DNA of 27,112 nucleotides from Clostridia bacterium (GTDB taxonomy: Bacteria; Bacillota; Clostridia; Christensenellales; CAG-138): positions 1-27,112 of the forward strand of contig JAEDCW010000022.1 of NCBI GenBank assembly GCA_016293975.1, given 5' to 3'. Position 1 is the first letter of the stretch, and the number at the start of each line of letters is the position of its first letter. The position numbers and the translations under genes are program-made. This document shows, one piece after another, positions 13,488 to 22,059 of this stretch. The notes below the pieces were generated by a model. The model saw nothing but the letters and a program-made list of their open reading frames with translations. It made no database searches and was not told the DNA's origin.

Positions 13488-15077
13488 TCACAGCGTCCTA
13501 AATCTGACAGCTCCGTTCTTTTTGAGCCATCCGTAAATAAACGTGACACCTATCAATATAAGTACCGACCAGATAGCGTATATAAGCATTGAAAGATACT
13601 GCGAGCCCACGGCGAAAATTATCGCCAGCATCCCCGGAATAAGCGATGCTCCTAAACTCACGAGCATACTCAACATTACGCTCATGCCCTGTTTGCAGTA
13701 CTCTGCCTCGTTCTTCCAGTCGAGCTTTGGGTGTAGCAAGTTCATCATAAGTCCAGCAACGCCGAAAAGCAAAGCATCGGACACGAGTAAAAGCGCATAT
13801 ACGGGCATCCAGATGAGGTCTAACCCCAGCGCGAGCGGTATGACTATGCTTGCAACTATGCCCACCGGTATTGACAGCGTAAACTGCATTGCCAGCTTTG
13901 CCTTGAATACATCTATCTCGCGTATGGGCAGAGATGTCAGTATCCACAGACTGCTGCCCTCGGCGGATATAGCGCTCGACGTCGTAGGCGCCAAGCCGAT
14001 AAACATCACCAATACCATTCCGAGCACGGCAGGCAAAAAGTTCTCCATATCCATCGCAACCATTGCAGTCACCACCTCGCGTCTGAATATCACGAGCGCT
14101 ATGACGCCTATGAGGCACAGCGCATAGCCCACTATGGTGTTTGTGGCGTAGAGCGGAGATGAAAAGTACATCTTGATCTCTTTTTTATAGAGCGAGCCGA
14201 AGAGCGTAGAGCGCCTATGCAGGTCGAGCCCCTTGTCCTTTACAAGAGCCGTGGTATTGAGCTTATCGTAAAGCTTATCGAACACTACGTAGAGTATCAG
14301 ACAGCTCAGCGCAAAAGCCGCAACGCTCACTCCGACAAACTTGAGTAATGCGCCAACATTGCCCCTTATGGCATCGGTAAACCACACGGCAGGGGGATAT
14401 ATCTCTCCAAACCAGCTCGTCATGCCGGAGAATCCCATTCCTCCGCTCTCGCCCTCTGTAAAGCTCGTGTAGAATATAAAGCCGAGCAGTAAAATCATCG
14501 ATATAAACGACGCAAACGTCTGAATTATGTTTTTCAGTCTGAAGCGAGATGACAGGTACGAAACGAGCAGGCTCACTATCGAGCACAGCATCGTCGGCAC
14601 GGCGGGCATCAGCAATATGAGCAGCAGCGACCTCGCTACAAGGCCTCCCGTCAAAAACCCGGCCTTTGCGCAGGCGATGTAAGCGCCCGGTACAAACATG
14701 ACGCTGTACACCATGTATGACGCATACATATAGATGACCCTGCTGACTATAACGGAGCTCTTTTTTATGGGCATCGCAAGCAACATATCGTGATCACGGA
14801 AGCCCATGAGCTCCGATGAAGCAGAGCCTATGCCTGACATCAGCGCGATTATAAACGTCATAACGTGAGCCATACCGAAACCCGTTGTCTCGTCAAAGCC
14901 CGGCACAAGGCCCATCTGCATCGAAAACATAAACGCAAACTCGCACGCGACAAATATCATCACAACTATTGAAATTATGGTGCGGTTGCGCTCCTTTTTG
15001 TCCTGCGTGAACCGAGCCTTGTTTACGCCTAAAAAGCTCTTCATATAGAGCGATAACAATACCCCTAAGTTCTTCAT
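13488..15077 (-). CDS. ABC exporter permease
   Basis: 529 aa with about 12 hydrophobic spans. After a short cytoplasmic N-terminus (MKNLGVLLSLYMKSFLGV, typical of large ABC-2-like permeases) the protein has alternating membrane spans and one long loop with basic residues around 275-300 (KLNTTALVKDKGLDLHRR). The segment LAPTTSSAISAEGSSLWILTSLPI near residue 365 matches a conserved element of the Gram-positive '12-TM ABC exporter' permeases. The start overlaps the ATPase stop in ATGA (15077-15074), so the pair is translationally coupled. The substrate is unknown; lipid or peptide export is only a family guess. Confidence 0.85.
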   Translation of the reverse strand: MKNLGVLLSLYMKSFLGVNKARFTQDKKERNRTIISIVVMIFVACEFAFMFSMQMGLVPGFDETTGFGMAHVMTFIIALMSGIGSASSELMGFRDHDMLLAMPIKKSSVIVSRVIYMYASYMVYSVMFVPGAYIACAKAGFLTGGLVARSLLLILLMPAVPTMLCSIVSLLVSYLSSRFRLKNIIQTFASFISMILLLGFIFYTSFTEGESGGMGFSGMTSWFGEIYPPAVWFTDAIRGNVGALLKFVGVSVAAFALSCLILYVVFDKLYDKLNTTALVKDKGLDLHRRSTLFGSLYKKEIKMYFSSPLYATNTIVGYALCLIGVIALVIFRREVVTAMVAMDMENFLPAVLGMVLVMFIGLAPTTSSAISAEGSSLWILTSLPIREIDVFKAKLAMQFTLSIPVGIVASIVIPLALGLDLIWMPVYALLLVSDALLFGVAGLMMNLLHPKLDWKNEAEYCKQGMSVMLSMLVSLGASLIPGMLAIIFAVGSQYLSMLIYAIWSVLILIGVTFIYGWLKKNGAVRFRTL

Positions 15078-15781
15078 TCGGTCAGCTCCAGGAATACATC
15101 TTCAAGCGTGGTGTTGCCCTTTACGTCCTCTGTCCTTCCGGACTCTATGAGTTTACCGTCTTTTATTATGGCTATCTTGTTACAGAGCGTTTCCGCGACG
15201 GGCAGAACATGTGTCGAGAAGAATATCGCGCCGCCCTTGTCGCAAAGCTCGCGCATGAGCAGCTTTAATGTGTGACTGCTCTTAGGATCGAGGCCCACAA
15301 ACGGCTCGTCGAGTATAAGAAGCTTGGGGTCGTGTATTAGTGCACCTATTATGCAGAGCTTCTGCTTCATGCCGTGTGAGTATGATGATATAAGCTGAGA
15401 CAGACTGCGCTTTATTTCAAACAGCTCGCCGTAGCGTTCTATTCTGCTTGCGCGCTCCTCCTTTGAAAGTCCGAACACATCCGCTATGAAGTTGAGGTAC
15501 TGAACGCCCGTCATGTAGTCGTATATGTTTGGATTATCGGGTATATATGCTATGCGCTTTTTGCACTCAAACGGATTCTCCCTGACCGACATACCGTCTA
15601 CGTATATTTCACCCTCTTCAAATTGCAGTACACCCACTACGCATCTTATGGTCGTAGTCTTTCCTGCGCCGTTATGTCCGATAAATCCATATATGTCGCC
15701 CGGCTCAACGTGAATCGTGATATTATCCACTGCTTTTTTGCCGCCCGGGTATATCTTTGTGAGGCCACTTATACTGAGCAT
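15074..15781 (-). CDS. ABC transporter ATP-binding protein
   Basis: 235 aa from the chosen start. Walker A GHNGAGKTT (about residues 36-44), Q-loop region, ABC signature SYSHGMKQKL (about 131-140), Walker B LLILDEPFVGLDP (about 151-163) and H-loop STHVL (about 188) are all intact, so it should be active. The pattern is that of a drug/lipid exporter ATPase (CcmA/EcsA-like). I chose ATG 15781 because GGAGGGT lies just upstream; the longer frame to 15826 would run through the -10 box. Partner of the permease next to it. Confidence 0.95.
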   Translation of the reverse strand: MLSISGLTKIYPGGKKAVDNITIHVEPGDIYGFIGHNGAGKTTTIRCVVGVLQFEEGEIYVDGMSVRENPFECKKRIAYIPDNPNIYDYMTGVQYLNFIADVFGLSKEERASRIERYGELFEIKRSLSQLISSYSHGMKQKLCIIGALIHDPKLLILDEPFVGLDPKSSHTLKLLMRELCDKGGAIFFSTHVLPVAETLCNKIAIIKDGKLIESGRTEDVKGNTTLEDVFLELTE

Positions 15782-15803
15782 ACAACCCTCCGCTTTTTTT
15801 CTA

Positions 15804-15832
15804 ATTATAATACATATCGGTCGCATATTCCA
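15804..15832 (-). promoter_or_regulatory. Probable promoter of the ABC exporter operon
   Basis: Minus strand: -10 TATAAT (15809-15804) with 17 bp to a weak -35 TGGAAT (15832-15827). A leader of about 20 nt leads to ATG 15781. Confidence 0.5.
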
Positions 15833-15840
15833 CCATTAGC

Positions 15841-15881
15841 AAAATTCCCCCACACCATAAAAGTGCAGGGGCAGTTTTTTT
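15841..15881 (-). terminator. Intrinsic terminator after the substrate-binding lipoprotein gene
   Basis: Minus strand: CCCCTGCAC (15871-15863) pairs with GTGTGGGG (15854-15847, one bulge), followed by AATTTTG. The plus-strand side has a seven-T run at 15875-15881, so it may work in both directions. It marks the end of the rsmF-pdp-polA-coaE-lipoprotein operon. Confidence 0.7.
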
Positions 15882-15901
15882 GCTGTCAGCTTGGTATGTT
15901 T

Positions 15902-17536
15902 TTATTCGTACATATACCAGTTCTCTATATTTCTCAGAATATCCGGTTTTCTCAAAGCTGTTACACCATTTAACTCGGATGTGTATATCAGGCTGTTCAT
16001 CCTGTAATAGAGCACCATGAATGGAAGCTCCTCAGTGAAACCCTTCATCAGCGCACCGGCATTAGCCCTCGTTTCGGCTTCGTCCTTTGACATATAAAGT
16101 GCCGTAACGAGCGAGTCCATTTCAGCCGACGAATACCTGCCGTAGTTTCTATCTCCAGAGCTTGAAAGCACCGCGCGCAAGTCGTAAGCCATCGACATAT
16201 TAAAGCCGCACAGCGCGATATCGAAATCTCCTTCTTTGAGCATTCTGAGGTATTCGCCGCCGTCCTCCCTGTTAAACTCAGCCTCTATTACCTCTACGGT
16301 TATTCCGACCTTCGCAAACTGTTCCTGTATCTTCTTTGCCGCGTCGCTTCGTATCATGTTTTGGCTTACCGTGTTTACAAGCAATCTCAGCGTAAGCTCA
16401 CTCGTCGAAACGCCGAGCTCGAGCTTGCCGTCATCGTCATTGTCCGAATAGCCCAATTCGGTAAGCAAAGAGAGTGCCTTCTCGGTATTATAGTCATACA
16501 GCTTGTACGCCCCATCATAGGCATAGGCGTCCGGGGCTATGGGTACATCGCACTCGTGCGCCTTATTCATATAGACATACGATATTATCTCCTGACGATT
16601 GACGCAATAGGCGAGCGCCCGACGCATCCTTGAATCCTTTAACAGCGCCTTTTTATGATTAAACAGCATTACCTCCATGTCCTGAGTCATGAAGTCCACT
16701 ACGTTTGTGTGATTACTTTCCCTGTATGTACCCGAATAAAGCGCCGATGTGGTTATAAAGTTCAGCTGCCCCGCGGAATACGAGTCGAGTGCAATCTCCT
16801 CGCTGTCGCGCACGAGATATGTAATTTGGGATATGTACGGCGCTCTCTTCCACCAGTTCTGATTTGCCTGAAGCACAGTGGACGTATCGTTTGAGCGTAC
16901 TACCTCATACGCCCCCGTGCCTATGGGGATCTGTGCATCGAGCGCGCTCGTCTTGATTATCGGGAATGTCAGCTTTGCCACTGCAGACAAGCCCGGATGG
17001 GAGAACGTTATGCTCAGCTTATAAGGTTCGGTTTCCGAGTAGGAATAACGCACTATATCCTCTATGCATTCGTAGTAATAGTTATCCTCGCCGAGTTCGC
17101 GTATAGCTTCAATAGTGTCCACCACGTCCTTGCCGGTAAACTGTCCCCTGTCCTTTTGCCATTTGCAGTTTTCCCTCAGTAAAAACACCCATGTGTTCTG
17201 GTCCGTCTCACTTCTCGTCCAGCTCGATGCAAGACAAGGCACGACCATGGCACTCTCGTCAAGCTCGATAAGGCTCTCGAATATGAGTGAATACATCGAT
17301 TGCATGACCTCGGTATTTACCGTAAGCGGATTTGCAAGCACGGCGTTTCTGGGTACGTACATATATAGCTTGCCGTCCGCATTCGGAATGATATCTGCTA
17401 CAGGCGTAGGCGTAGGCAGTACTACCGCCGAATCATCCGGCTTATTCGTACTCTGCGGATTGTTGTTCGCACAGCCCGCAAATAATAACGCGTATAGCAG
17501 TATCGCAGAGAGTATTCTAAGTCCTGTTTTTCTCAT
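15902..17536 (-). CDS. Substrate-binding lipoprotein, SBP_bac_5 (OppA/DppA-like)
   Basis: 544 aa. Lipoprotein signal with lipobox L-F-A-G-C (Cys22), then a Pro/Thr-rich linker (PTPTPV), then the family-5 solute-binding fold: SMYSLIFESLIELDE (about 82-96), TWVFLLRENCKWQ (about 115-128) followed by TGKDVVDTIEAI, GTGAYEV, and DSRMRRALAYCVNRQEI near residue 305. It would bind peptides or nickel-type ligands outside the cell and normally needs two permeases and two ATPases, none of which is nearby, so it is an orphan or has a non-transport role. It overlaps coaE by 20 bp (start 17536, coaE stop 17517) and has GAGGAA before its ATG, so it is in the same operon. Confidence 0.9.
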   Translation of the reverse strand: MRKTGLRILSAILLYALLFAGCANNNPQSTNKPDDSAVVLPTPTPVADIIPNADGKLYMYVPRNAVLANPLTVNTEVMQSMYSLIFESLIELDESAMVVPCLASSWTRSETDQNTWVFLLRENCKWQKDRGQFTGKDVVDTIEAIRELGEDNYYYECIEDIVRYSYSETEPYKLSITFSHPGLSAVAKLTFPIIKTSALDAQIPIGTGAYEVVRSNDTSTVLQANQNWWKRAPYISQITYLVRDSEEIALDSYSAGQLNFITTSALYSGTYRESNHTNVVDFMTQDMEVMLFNHKKALLKDSRMRRALAYCVNRQEIISYVYMNKAHECDVPIAPDAYAYDGAYKLYDYNTEKALSLLTELGYSDNDDDGKLELGVSTSELTLRLLVNTVSQNMIRSDAAKKIQEQFAKVGITVEVIEAEFNREDGGEYLRMLKEGDFDIALCGFNMSMAYDLRAVLSSSGDRNYGRYSSAEMDSLVTALYMSKDEAETRANAGALMKGFTEELPFMVLYYRMNSLIYTSELNGVTALRKPDILRNIENWYMYE

Positions 17537-18131
17537 ATTTCCTCACAGTATTATCGTAAAGCTCGTCCACACGCGCAAGCAATTCCTCACGCGTACCGTC
17601 ATTTTTTATGAGCACATCCGCATATGCGTTGCGCTGAATGTCACTAAGTTGAGCATCTATCCTCTGTCCTGCGGCTTCACGGCTCAACCCGTCCCTTTGA
17701 CTTGCCCTGGCTTCCCTGATATCGCGCGGACAGGTCACAACCCAGACTTCGTCGCACATGGTGTGCATACCCGATTCAATCAAGAGCGGTACATCCCAAA
17801 TTATAACGGGATCGCCGTGGGACTGTTTGGCTTCAGCCGTTTTTCGCTTCATCTCGTCTATCACGAGCGGATGTATGATTGCGTTAAGGAATGCCCTCTC
17901 GTCGGGATTCGCAAAGATCCTGCGGGCGACATACGCCCTGTCTAGCTCGCCGTCCTCTCCTATGGCTTTACTGCCAAAAGTCTCTGCAATTCTTCGCTTG
18001 ACCTCCACAGTTTCTGTCATTTCCCGGGAAATCCTGTCGGCATCTATACATATAGCGCCGTCATGCGTGAGCCTTTGTGAAACCGTGCTCTTTCCCGAAG
18101 CTATGCCCCCCGTAAGTCCTATCACAGGCAT
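17517..18131 (-). CDS. coaE: Dephospho-CoA kinase
   Basis: 204 aa. CoaE phosphorylates dephospho-CoA at the 3' hydroxyl of ribose, the last step of CoA synthesis. The P-loop GLTGGIASGKST (residues 5-16) starts the protein, DADRIS (about 31-36) gives the conserved acidic motif, then the CoA-domain helices and IWDVPLLIESG near residue 110 and RASQRDGLSREAAGQRIDAQ near 142-161. Located 8 bp after polA, a pairing common in Firmicutes, and overlapped at its end by the lipoprotein gene. Confidence 0.96.
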   Translation of the reverse strand: MPVIGLTGGIASGKSTVSQRLTHDGAICIDADRISREMTETVEVKRRIAETFGSKAIGEDGELDRAYVARRIFANPDERAFLNAIIHPLVIDEMKRKTAEAKQSHGDPVIIWDVPLLIESGMHTMCDEVWVVTCPRDIREARASQRDGLSREAAGQRIDAQLSDIQRNAYADVLIKNDGTREELLARVDELYDNTVRKYEKNRT

Positions 18132-18139
18132 ATCATCAC

Positions 18140-20722
18140 CTACTTTGTATCGTACCAGCTATTGCCGGTGTGTACGTCGGCTACAAGGGGGACGCGCATG
18201 GCATATGCGTTTTCCATGCAGTCGAGCAACAATGAGCTGACCTCTTCTTTTTCTTCGAGCGGACAGTCTATTATGAGTTCATCATGCACCTGAAGTACGA
18301 TCTTTGCCTTATATCCGCCTTCTGCCAGCCGCTTATAGACCCTAACCATCGCAAGCTTTATTATGTCCGCGGCAGTACCCTGTATGGGCATGTTCATTGC
18401 TACCCTCTCGCCAAATGCTCGAGTGTTGAAGTTTGATGAGCTAAGCTCGGGCAGGTCTCGCCTTCTCCCGAGAAGCGTCACCGCACAGCCACTCTGCTTT
18501 GCTTCCTTTATGCTTTCCTTCATAAAGCGATCGACTCCCTTGTAACGTCCGAGGTATCTCTTAATGTATTCGGCCGCCCTCGCCCTCGATATGCCGAGAT
18601 TCTGCGCCAAGCCGTAATCGCTTATGCCGTACACTATGCCGAAGTTCACCGCCTTTGCCGCAGATCGCTGTTCACTCGTCACCTCGTCAAACGGCACTCC
18701 GAAAACCTCTGAAGCGGTACGCCTGTGAATGTCCGCGCCTGAAGTGAATGCGCCTATCAGGCCGGGGTCGTCACTCATATGTGCAAGCACCCTCAGCTCA
18801 ATCTGCGAATAGTCCGCACCTATTAGGCAGTTGCCCTCGTCCGCTATAAATGCACGCCTTATCTCCCTTCCCTGCTCGGTCCTTACGGGTATGTTCTGCA
18901 GATTCGGCTCTGTGCTCGATATTCTTCCCGTCGCTGTGACAGTCTGATTGAAGCTCGTGTGTATCCTTCCGGTCTTCTTGTCCACTAGCGCTTCCATGCC
19001 GTCGATAAACGTACTCTTAAGCTTGGAAATAAACCTGTATTTGGTTATCATATTGACTATCGGGTGCTTGTCCGACAATGCTTCAAGCGTGTCCGAATCG
19101 GTCGAGTAACCCGTCTTTGTCTTTCTCACGGGAGGAAGTCCCAACTTATCAAAAAGTATGTGTCCAAGCTGTTTTGGCGAGAGTATCGAAAACTGTTCGC
19201 CCGCCTGCTCGTAAATGTCTTCCATAAGCCCGCTGAGTTCGTTTGCGAATTGCTCAGATAGCTTTGCAAGCACATCGGAGTCTATTCTGAAGCCCGTGCG
19301 CTCCATGCTGAAAAGCACTTCGACCAGAGGTAACTCTATCTCCTCGTACAGGGATGTAAGTCCCTTGAGCTCAAGCTCGTTCATGAGACTGGGTACAAGC
19401 ATCAAAAGCGCCTCTGCATCCGTCGGAGCGCCGTGACCGAGTTCGGTCTCCGCCAGCACCTTCAATGTTACCGACGGCTTTATCGCGTGGAGCAGATAGT
19501 CGACTATCATCGCGTCAAAAGTGACTCCGCAAAGGCGTATATCCAACCTCGCCAGCCTGTGCATGAGCTGTTTCGCATCAAATACGAGCTTAGCTATATT
19601 CTCGTCCTCTAACTTCGATTTGAGTGCGGTGAGTATCTGTTGTTCAGTCAGCCCCACATCGAGCAAGCTTTCCGGCTCTGCGGCTTCAAACACTCTCCCG
19701 TCGTTGCAGGCAAGCGTGAGCTTTGGATACGTGTGGATGGCGAGAATTCCGCTGTTTTCACAGGCGGCTATCAACTCATCAAGCTGCTTCTCTGTGTTGA
19801 GTGCGACATGCACGGAAACTCCGATATGCTCAATCGGTTTTTCTTTCTCTTGTACTTCATCCTCCTTGAGCTCCGTCTCCAAACGCCTTATGAGGCTTCT
19901 TATCTCGAGTTGTGTCATGTATGGAATAGCGTTGCGGACGCCCTGACGCACAAAACTGCAGTCGTCCAGGCTTATGTTAATGGGCGCTTCCCTGCAAATA
20001 GTGGCAAGCTCGTACGAAAGCCTCGCGAACTCTCCGTTTTCCTCAAGTTTTTTCCTGAGAGCGCCCTTTTCGTCTGCGGCGTGCTCAAGCGCGTTGTTTG
20101 CAGTGCCGTACTTCTCCAAAAGCGCGAGCGCCGTCTTCTCTCCCACGCCGGGAATGCCCGGAATATTGTCCGAGCTATCGCCCATAAGCGCCTTTAGATC
20201 CACTACCTGAGGCGGTGTCACTTTAAACTGTTCCAAAAGCAGCGCTTCATCGAGCTCAATAGTTTCGGATACGCCCTTCTTTGTCAGCATAACGTGGGTA
20301 TTTGCGTCGATAAGCTGGAGCGCGTCCCTGTCACCTGTGACTATGAGCGAGCTGACACCCTGCTGTGACGCCACCTTTGTTATCGTGCCGAGTATGTCAT
20401 CGGCTTCATAGCCCTCGCACTCGCATACGGTTATTCCCATCTCGCCTAATAGCGTCTTCATAACGGGTATCTGTGTACGCAGTTCATCCGGGGTGGGCTT
20501 TCTTCCCGCCTTGTACTTGTCGTAGCGCAGATGTCTGAAAGTAGGTCCGTGCATATCGAATGCGACGAGCATATAGTCGGGCTTCATCGCAATGAGGTTC
20601 AACAGCATCGATGTAAATCCGAATACAGCGCCTGTCGGCATACCTGCCCTTGTCGTCATATTCGGTAGCGCAAAATATGCCCTGTACATAAGGCTGTTTC
20701 CGTCGATGGCAATAAGCTTCAT
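18140..20722 (-). CDS. polA: DNA polymerase I
   Basis: 860 aa. PolA removes RNA primers and fills gaps in replication and repair. The 5' nuclease domain (about 1-290) has AIDGNSLMYRAYFA, YEADDILGT, TGDRDALQL and GDSSDNIPGIPGVGEKTA. The middle domain (about 300-465) aligns with the 3'-5' exonuclease, but the D-x-E of exo motif I is replaced: the segment reads LAIHTYPKL (about residue 327), so proofreading should be lost. The polymerase domain is complete: motif A ADYSQIELR (about 637), motif B with RSAAKAVNFGIVYG (about 690) and motif C VHDELI (about 812). Start at 20722 is 9 bp after the pdp stop and sits within the operon. Confidence 0.98.
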   Translation of the reverse strand: MKLIAIDGNSLMYRAYFALPNMTTRAGMPTGAVFGFTSMLLNLIAMKPDYMLVAFDMHGPTFRHLRYDKYKAGRKPTPDELRTQIPVMKTLLGEMGITVCECEGYEADDILGTITKVASQQGVSSLIVTGDRDALQLIDANTHVMLTKKGVSETIELDEALLLEQFKVTPPQVVDLKALMGDSSDNIPGIPGVGEKTALALLEKYGTANNALEHAADEKGALRKKLEENGEFARLSYELATICREAPINISLDDCSFVRQGVRNAIPYMTQLEIRSLIRRLETELKEDEVQEKEKPIEHIGVSVHVALNTEKQLDELIAACENSGILAIHTYPKLTLACNDGRVFEAAEPESLLDVGLTEQQILTALKSKLEDENIAKLVFDAKQLMHRLARLDIRLCGVTFDAMIVDYLLHAIKPSVTLKVLAETELGHGAPTDAEALLMLVPSLMNELELKGLTSLYEEIELPLVEVLFSMERTGFRIDSDVLAKLSEQFANELSGLMEDIYEQAGEQFSILSPKQLGHILFDKLGLPPVRKTKTGYSTDSDTLEALSDKHPIVNMITKYRFISKLKSTFIDGMEALVDKKTGRIHTSFNQTVTATGRISSTEPNLQNIPVRTEQGREIRRAFIADEGNCLIGADYSQIELRVLAHMSDDPGLIGAFTSGADIHRRTASEVFGVPFDEVTSEQRSAAKAVNFGIVYGISDYGLAQNLGISRARAAEYIKRYLGRYKGVDRFMKESIKEAKQSGCAVTLLGRRRDLPELSSSNFNTRAFGERVAMNMPIQGTAADIIKLAMVRVYKRLAEGGYKAKIVLQVHDELIIDCPLEEKEEVSSLLLDCMENAYAMRVPLVADVHTGNSWYDTK

Positions 20723-20731
20723 AATTATCTC

Positions 20732-22045
20732 CTACTCGGTAATTATATCGTGTACCATGCTTGGCGGCGCAACGGGCTCTGCACCTATATTATACGCCGC
20801 ATCGATAAGCTCGAGCGCCTCTGTTAGTCTGCTCTCGTCGTTTATATAAAGCGTCATAACAGATTCACCCGATACCACGGCATCACCTATGCGCTTTTTA
20901 AGCAGTATTCCGACAGCCGGATCTATTTTGTCTCTCTTTTTTTCTCTTCCCGCACCCAGTTCAGATGACGCAACGCCTATCTTCAATGCGTCCATGTGGG
21001 TTATATAGCCGTCCTTGTCTGCGCATATGTCGAGCGTCCTTCTTGTATTGAAAAGCCTTTCGGGCGAATCGATATAGCTCGTGTCTCCACCCAACGCCTC
21101 TATAAGCTCGCGGAGCTTCATAAGTCCTCTGCCCGACTCGATAGCCTCGTTCAGCATTTTCTCTGCCTGCTCCTTTGTCTGTGCGATACCGCCAAGCAAA
21201 AGCATATAGCTTGCAAGCAGTATGCAGACCTCGTACAGCAGGTCTCTCTTCTGTACCTTGCCCGAAAGCACCCTTATGGCGTCCCACATCTCAAGCCCGT
21301 TGCCTATAGCCGCACCGAGTGGCTGATTCATGTCGGTAATCACCGCAACGGTACGCTTGCCCAAGTGCTTGCCTATACCTACCATTGTGTGTGCAAGTTC
21401 TCTCGCCTCTTCGAGTGTCTCCATGAACGCGCCGTTTCCGACTTTTACATCGAGCAATATGGCGTCCGTACCTGCGGCAAGCTTCTTGCTCATTATGCTT
21501 GAAGCTATCAGCGGAATGCTCTTTACCGTGCCCGTAACGTCCCTCAGCGCATACATTTTTTTATCCGCAGGCACGAGGTTTCCCGACTGGCCGATTACGC
21601 ATACTCCTGTTCTTTTTACTATGTCACGCATATCGTCTACAGAGCGCTCTACGTTTACCCCGGGTATGGACTCAAGCTTATCGAGAGTGCCGCCCGTATG
21701 TCCTAGCCCCCTGCCGCTCATCTTTGCTACAGTACCTCCGCAGGCGGCAACAAGCGGAGCTATTACGAGTGTAGTAGTGTCCCCTACGCCGCCCGTAGAG
21801 TGCTTGTCGACCTTAACACCCGGCAAATCCGAAAGGTCGACTATTTCTCCCGAGTGGAGCATTGCGTCCGTGAGCTGCGCCGTCTCCCCGTATGTCATGC
21901 CCGTAAAGCAGACAGCCATCATAAACGCCGCCATCTGGTAGTCTTCCACCGCACCTTTGCAGTAGCCGTCTATTATAGAGTGAATTTCCTCGCTTGTGAG
22001 TTCAAATCCGGCTCTTTTCTTCAATATCAAATCGACCATTCTCAT
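20732..22045 (-). CDS. pdp: Pyrimidine-nucleoside phosphorylase
   Basis: 437 aa. The enzyme splits uridine, thymidine and deoxyuridine with phosphate to base and (deoxy)ribose-1-phosphate. Seen: MRMVDLILKKR at the N-terminus, the phosphate-binding KHSTGGVGDTTTL (about residues 81-93), the family signature SGRGLGHTGGTLDKLE (about 109-124), and the C-terminal domain with VGNGAFMETLEEA near 202-214. Two close ATGs exist (22045 and 22039); the first sits about 9 nt after AGGAGGT. Lies 14 bp after the rsmF-like gene and 9 bp before polA. The DeoA/Pdp choice is made on the Gram-positive context and length. Confidence 0.95.
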   Translation of the reverse strand: MRMVDLILKKRAGFELTSEEIHSIIDGYCKGAVEDYQMAAFMMAVCFTGMTYGETAQLTDAMLHSGEIVDLSDLPGVKVDKHSTGGVGDTTTLVIAPLVAACGGTVAKMSGRGLGHTGGTLDKLESIPGVNVERSVDDMRDIVKRTGVCVIGQSGNLVPADKKMYALRDVTGTVKSIPLIASSIMSKKLAAGTDAILLDVKVGNGAFMETLEEARELAHTMVGIGKHLGKRTVAVITDMNQPLGAAIGNGLEMWDAIRVLSGKVQKRDLLYEVCILLASYMLLLGGIAQTKEQAEKMLNEAIESGRGLMKLRELIEALGGDTSYIDSPERLFNTRRTLDICADKDGYITHMDALKIGVASSELGAGREKKRDKIDPAVGILLKKRIGDAVVSGESVMTLYINDESRLTEALELIDAAYNIGAEPVAPPSMVHDIITE

Positions 22046-22059
22046 ATAATTCAGACCTC

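Noticed and set aside
15782..15826. Longer ABC ATPase start at 15826
   Set aside because: The extension includes the promoter -10 box and no ribosome binding site is seen; ATG 15781 has GGAGGGT.
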